From Rhodospirillaceae bacterium (lineage in GTDB: Bacteria; Pseudomonadota; Alphaproteobacteria; UBA6615): a DNA stretch of 55,447 bases. The notes beneath the pieces were generated by a model that was given only the letters and a program-made list of their open reading frames with translations, was not told the origin of the DNA and did not search any database. Made by a program: the position numbers and the translations under genes. Shown here in pieces: positions 55,371 through 55,447 of this stretch. Position 1 is the stretch's first letter, and every line of letters starts with the position of its first letter. The DNA lies in the NCBI GenBank assembly GCA_002724635.1, contig PBPM01000040.1:1-55447 (forward strand). Direction: 5' to 3'.

Positions 55371-55447
55371 TGGTGCGGCAGAGAGGACTTGAACCTCCAC
55401 GGGGTTACCCCCACTAGCACCTGAAGCTAGCGCGTCTACCAATTCCG
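55371..55447 (-). tRNA. tRNA-Leu(CAG), 5' end outside window
   Basis: Read on the minus strand, this begins inside the D-arm (CGGAATTGGTAGACGC). The anticodon stem CTAGC/GCTAG carries the loop TTCAGGT with anticodon CAG; a long variable arm, a T-arm GAGGTTCAAGTCCTC, acceptor CTGCCGC, discriminator A and encoded CCA (55373-55371) follow. About ten 5' bases lie beyond the window edge. Confidence 0.95.

Overview
This is about 55 kb of GC-rich (roughly 60% by eye) bacterial chromosome. The gene content and order point to an alphaproteobacterium, most likely in or near the Rhodospirillales. Supporting signs are the lipoyl-domain-carrying PdhB with pdhC-lpd-lipA, the fused ispDF, dusB-ntrB-ntrC-ntrY-ntrX-trkA-dat-hfq-hflX, the block mltB-rlpA-dac-tmk-holB-metG-tatD-MBL, and mfd-sdhE facing recG. 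No phage, transposase, integrase or CRISPR was seen. I count 52 protein-coding genes, a complete tRNA-Ser(TGA) and a tRNA-Leu(CAG) cut by the right edge.

Layout. (1) 0-9.2 kb: the end of a pyruvate dehydrogenase operon (pdhB cut at the left edge, pdhC, lpd), then lipA, which makes the lipoyl cofactor for that complex, and a COQ10-like START protein; on the opposite strand lie a glyoxalase-fold protein, cinA, pgpA and ispDF; then a divergent CcsA-like membrane protein. (2) 9.2-21.6 kb: dusB and two two-component systems (NtrBC, NtrYX), trkA, a D-amino-acid aminotransferase, hfq, hflX and an inositol-monophosphatase-family gene, all on the plus strand. NtrC keeps the sigma-54 GAFTGA loop, whereas NtrX lacks it. 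(3) 21.8-33.3 kb: mazG (minus), a lone SDR (plus), then a long minus-strand series running from envelope enzymes (mltB, rlpA, dac) through tmk, holB, a small membrane protein, metG and tatD to a PhnP-like metallo-hydrolase, with a cytoplasmic DsbA-like protein at its end.

(4) 33.4-44.6 kb is the accessory part. It holds two luciferase-like flavin monooxygenases, an amidohydrolase, a persulfide dioxygenase-rhodanese fusion, an SDR, an acetamidase/formamidase, tRNA-Ser, a tripartite tricarboxylate transporter in the order tctC-tctA-tctB with a strong hairpin between tctC and tctA, a cupin and a YCII protein. Together these look like uptake and oxidative or hydrolytic breakdown of an organic acid or amide; the substrate cannot be read from the sequence. 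(5) 44.7-55.4 kb: a Bax-like glucosaminidase, a two-gene arsenate module (arsC plus aquaporin), a NIPSNAP protein, a FrnE-like DsbA protein, mfd, sdhE, recG, a DUF502 membrane protein and the truncated tRNA-Leu with a hairpin terminator.

I did not find an undescribed defence or mobile system. The observations most worth checking are the catabolic cluster with its tctC/tctA hairpin, the arsC-aquaporin pair, the ETHE1-rhodanese gene with a structured leader, the altered RGxxE motif of SdhE, the non-avoidance of CTAG together with frequent TAG stops (20 of 52 genes), and convergent gene pairs that share palindromic stop codons.
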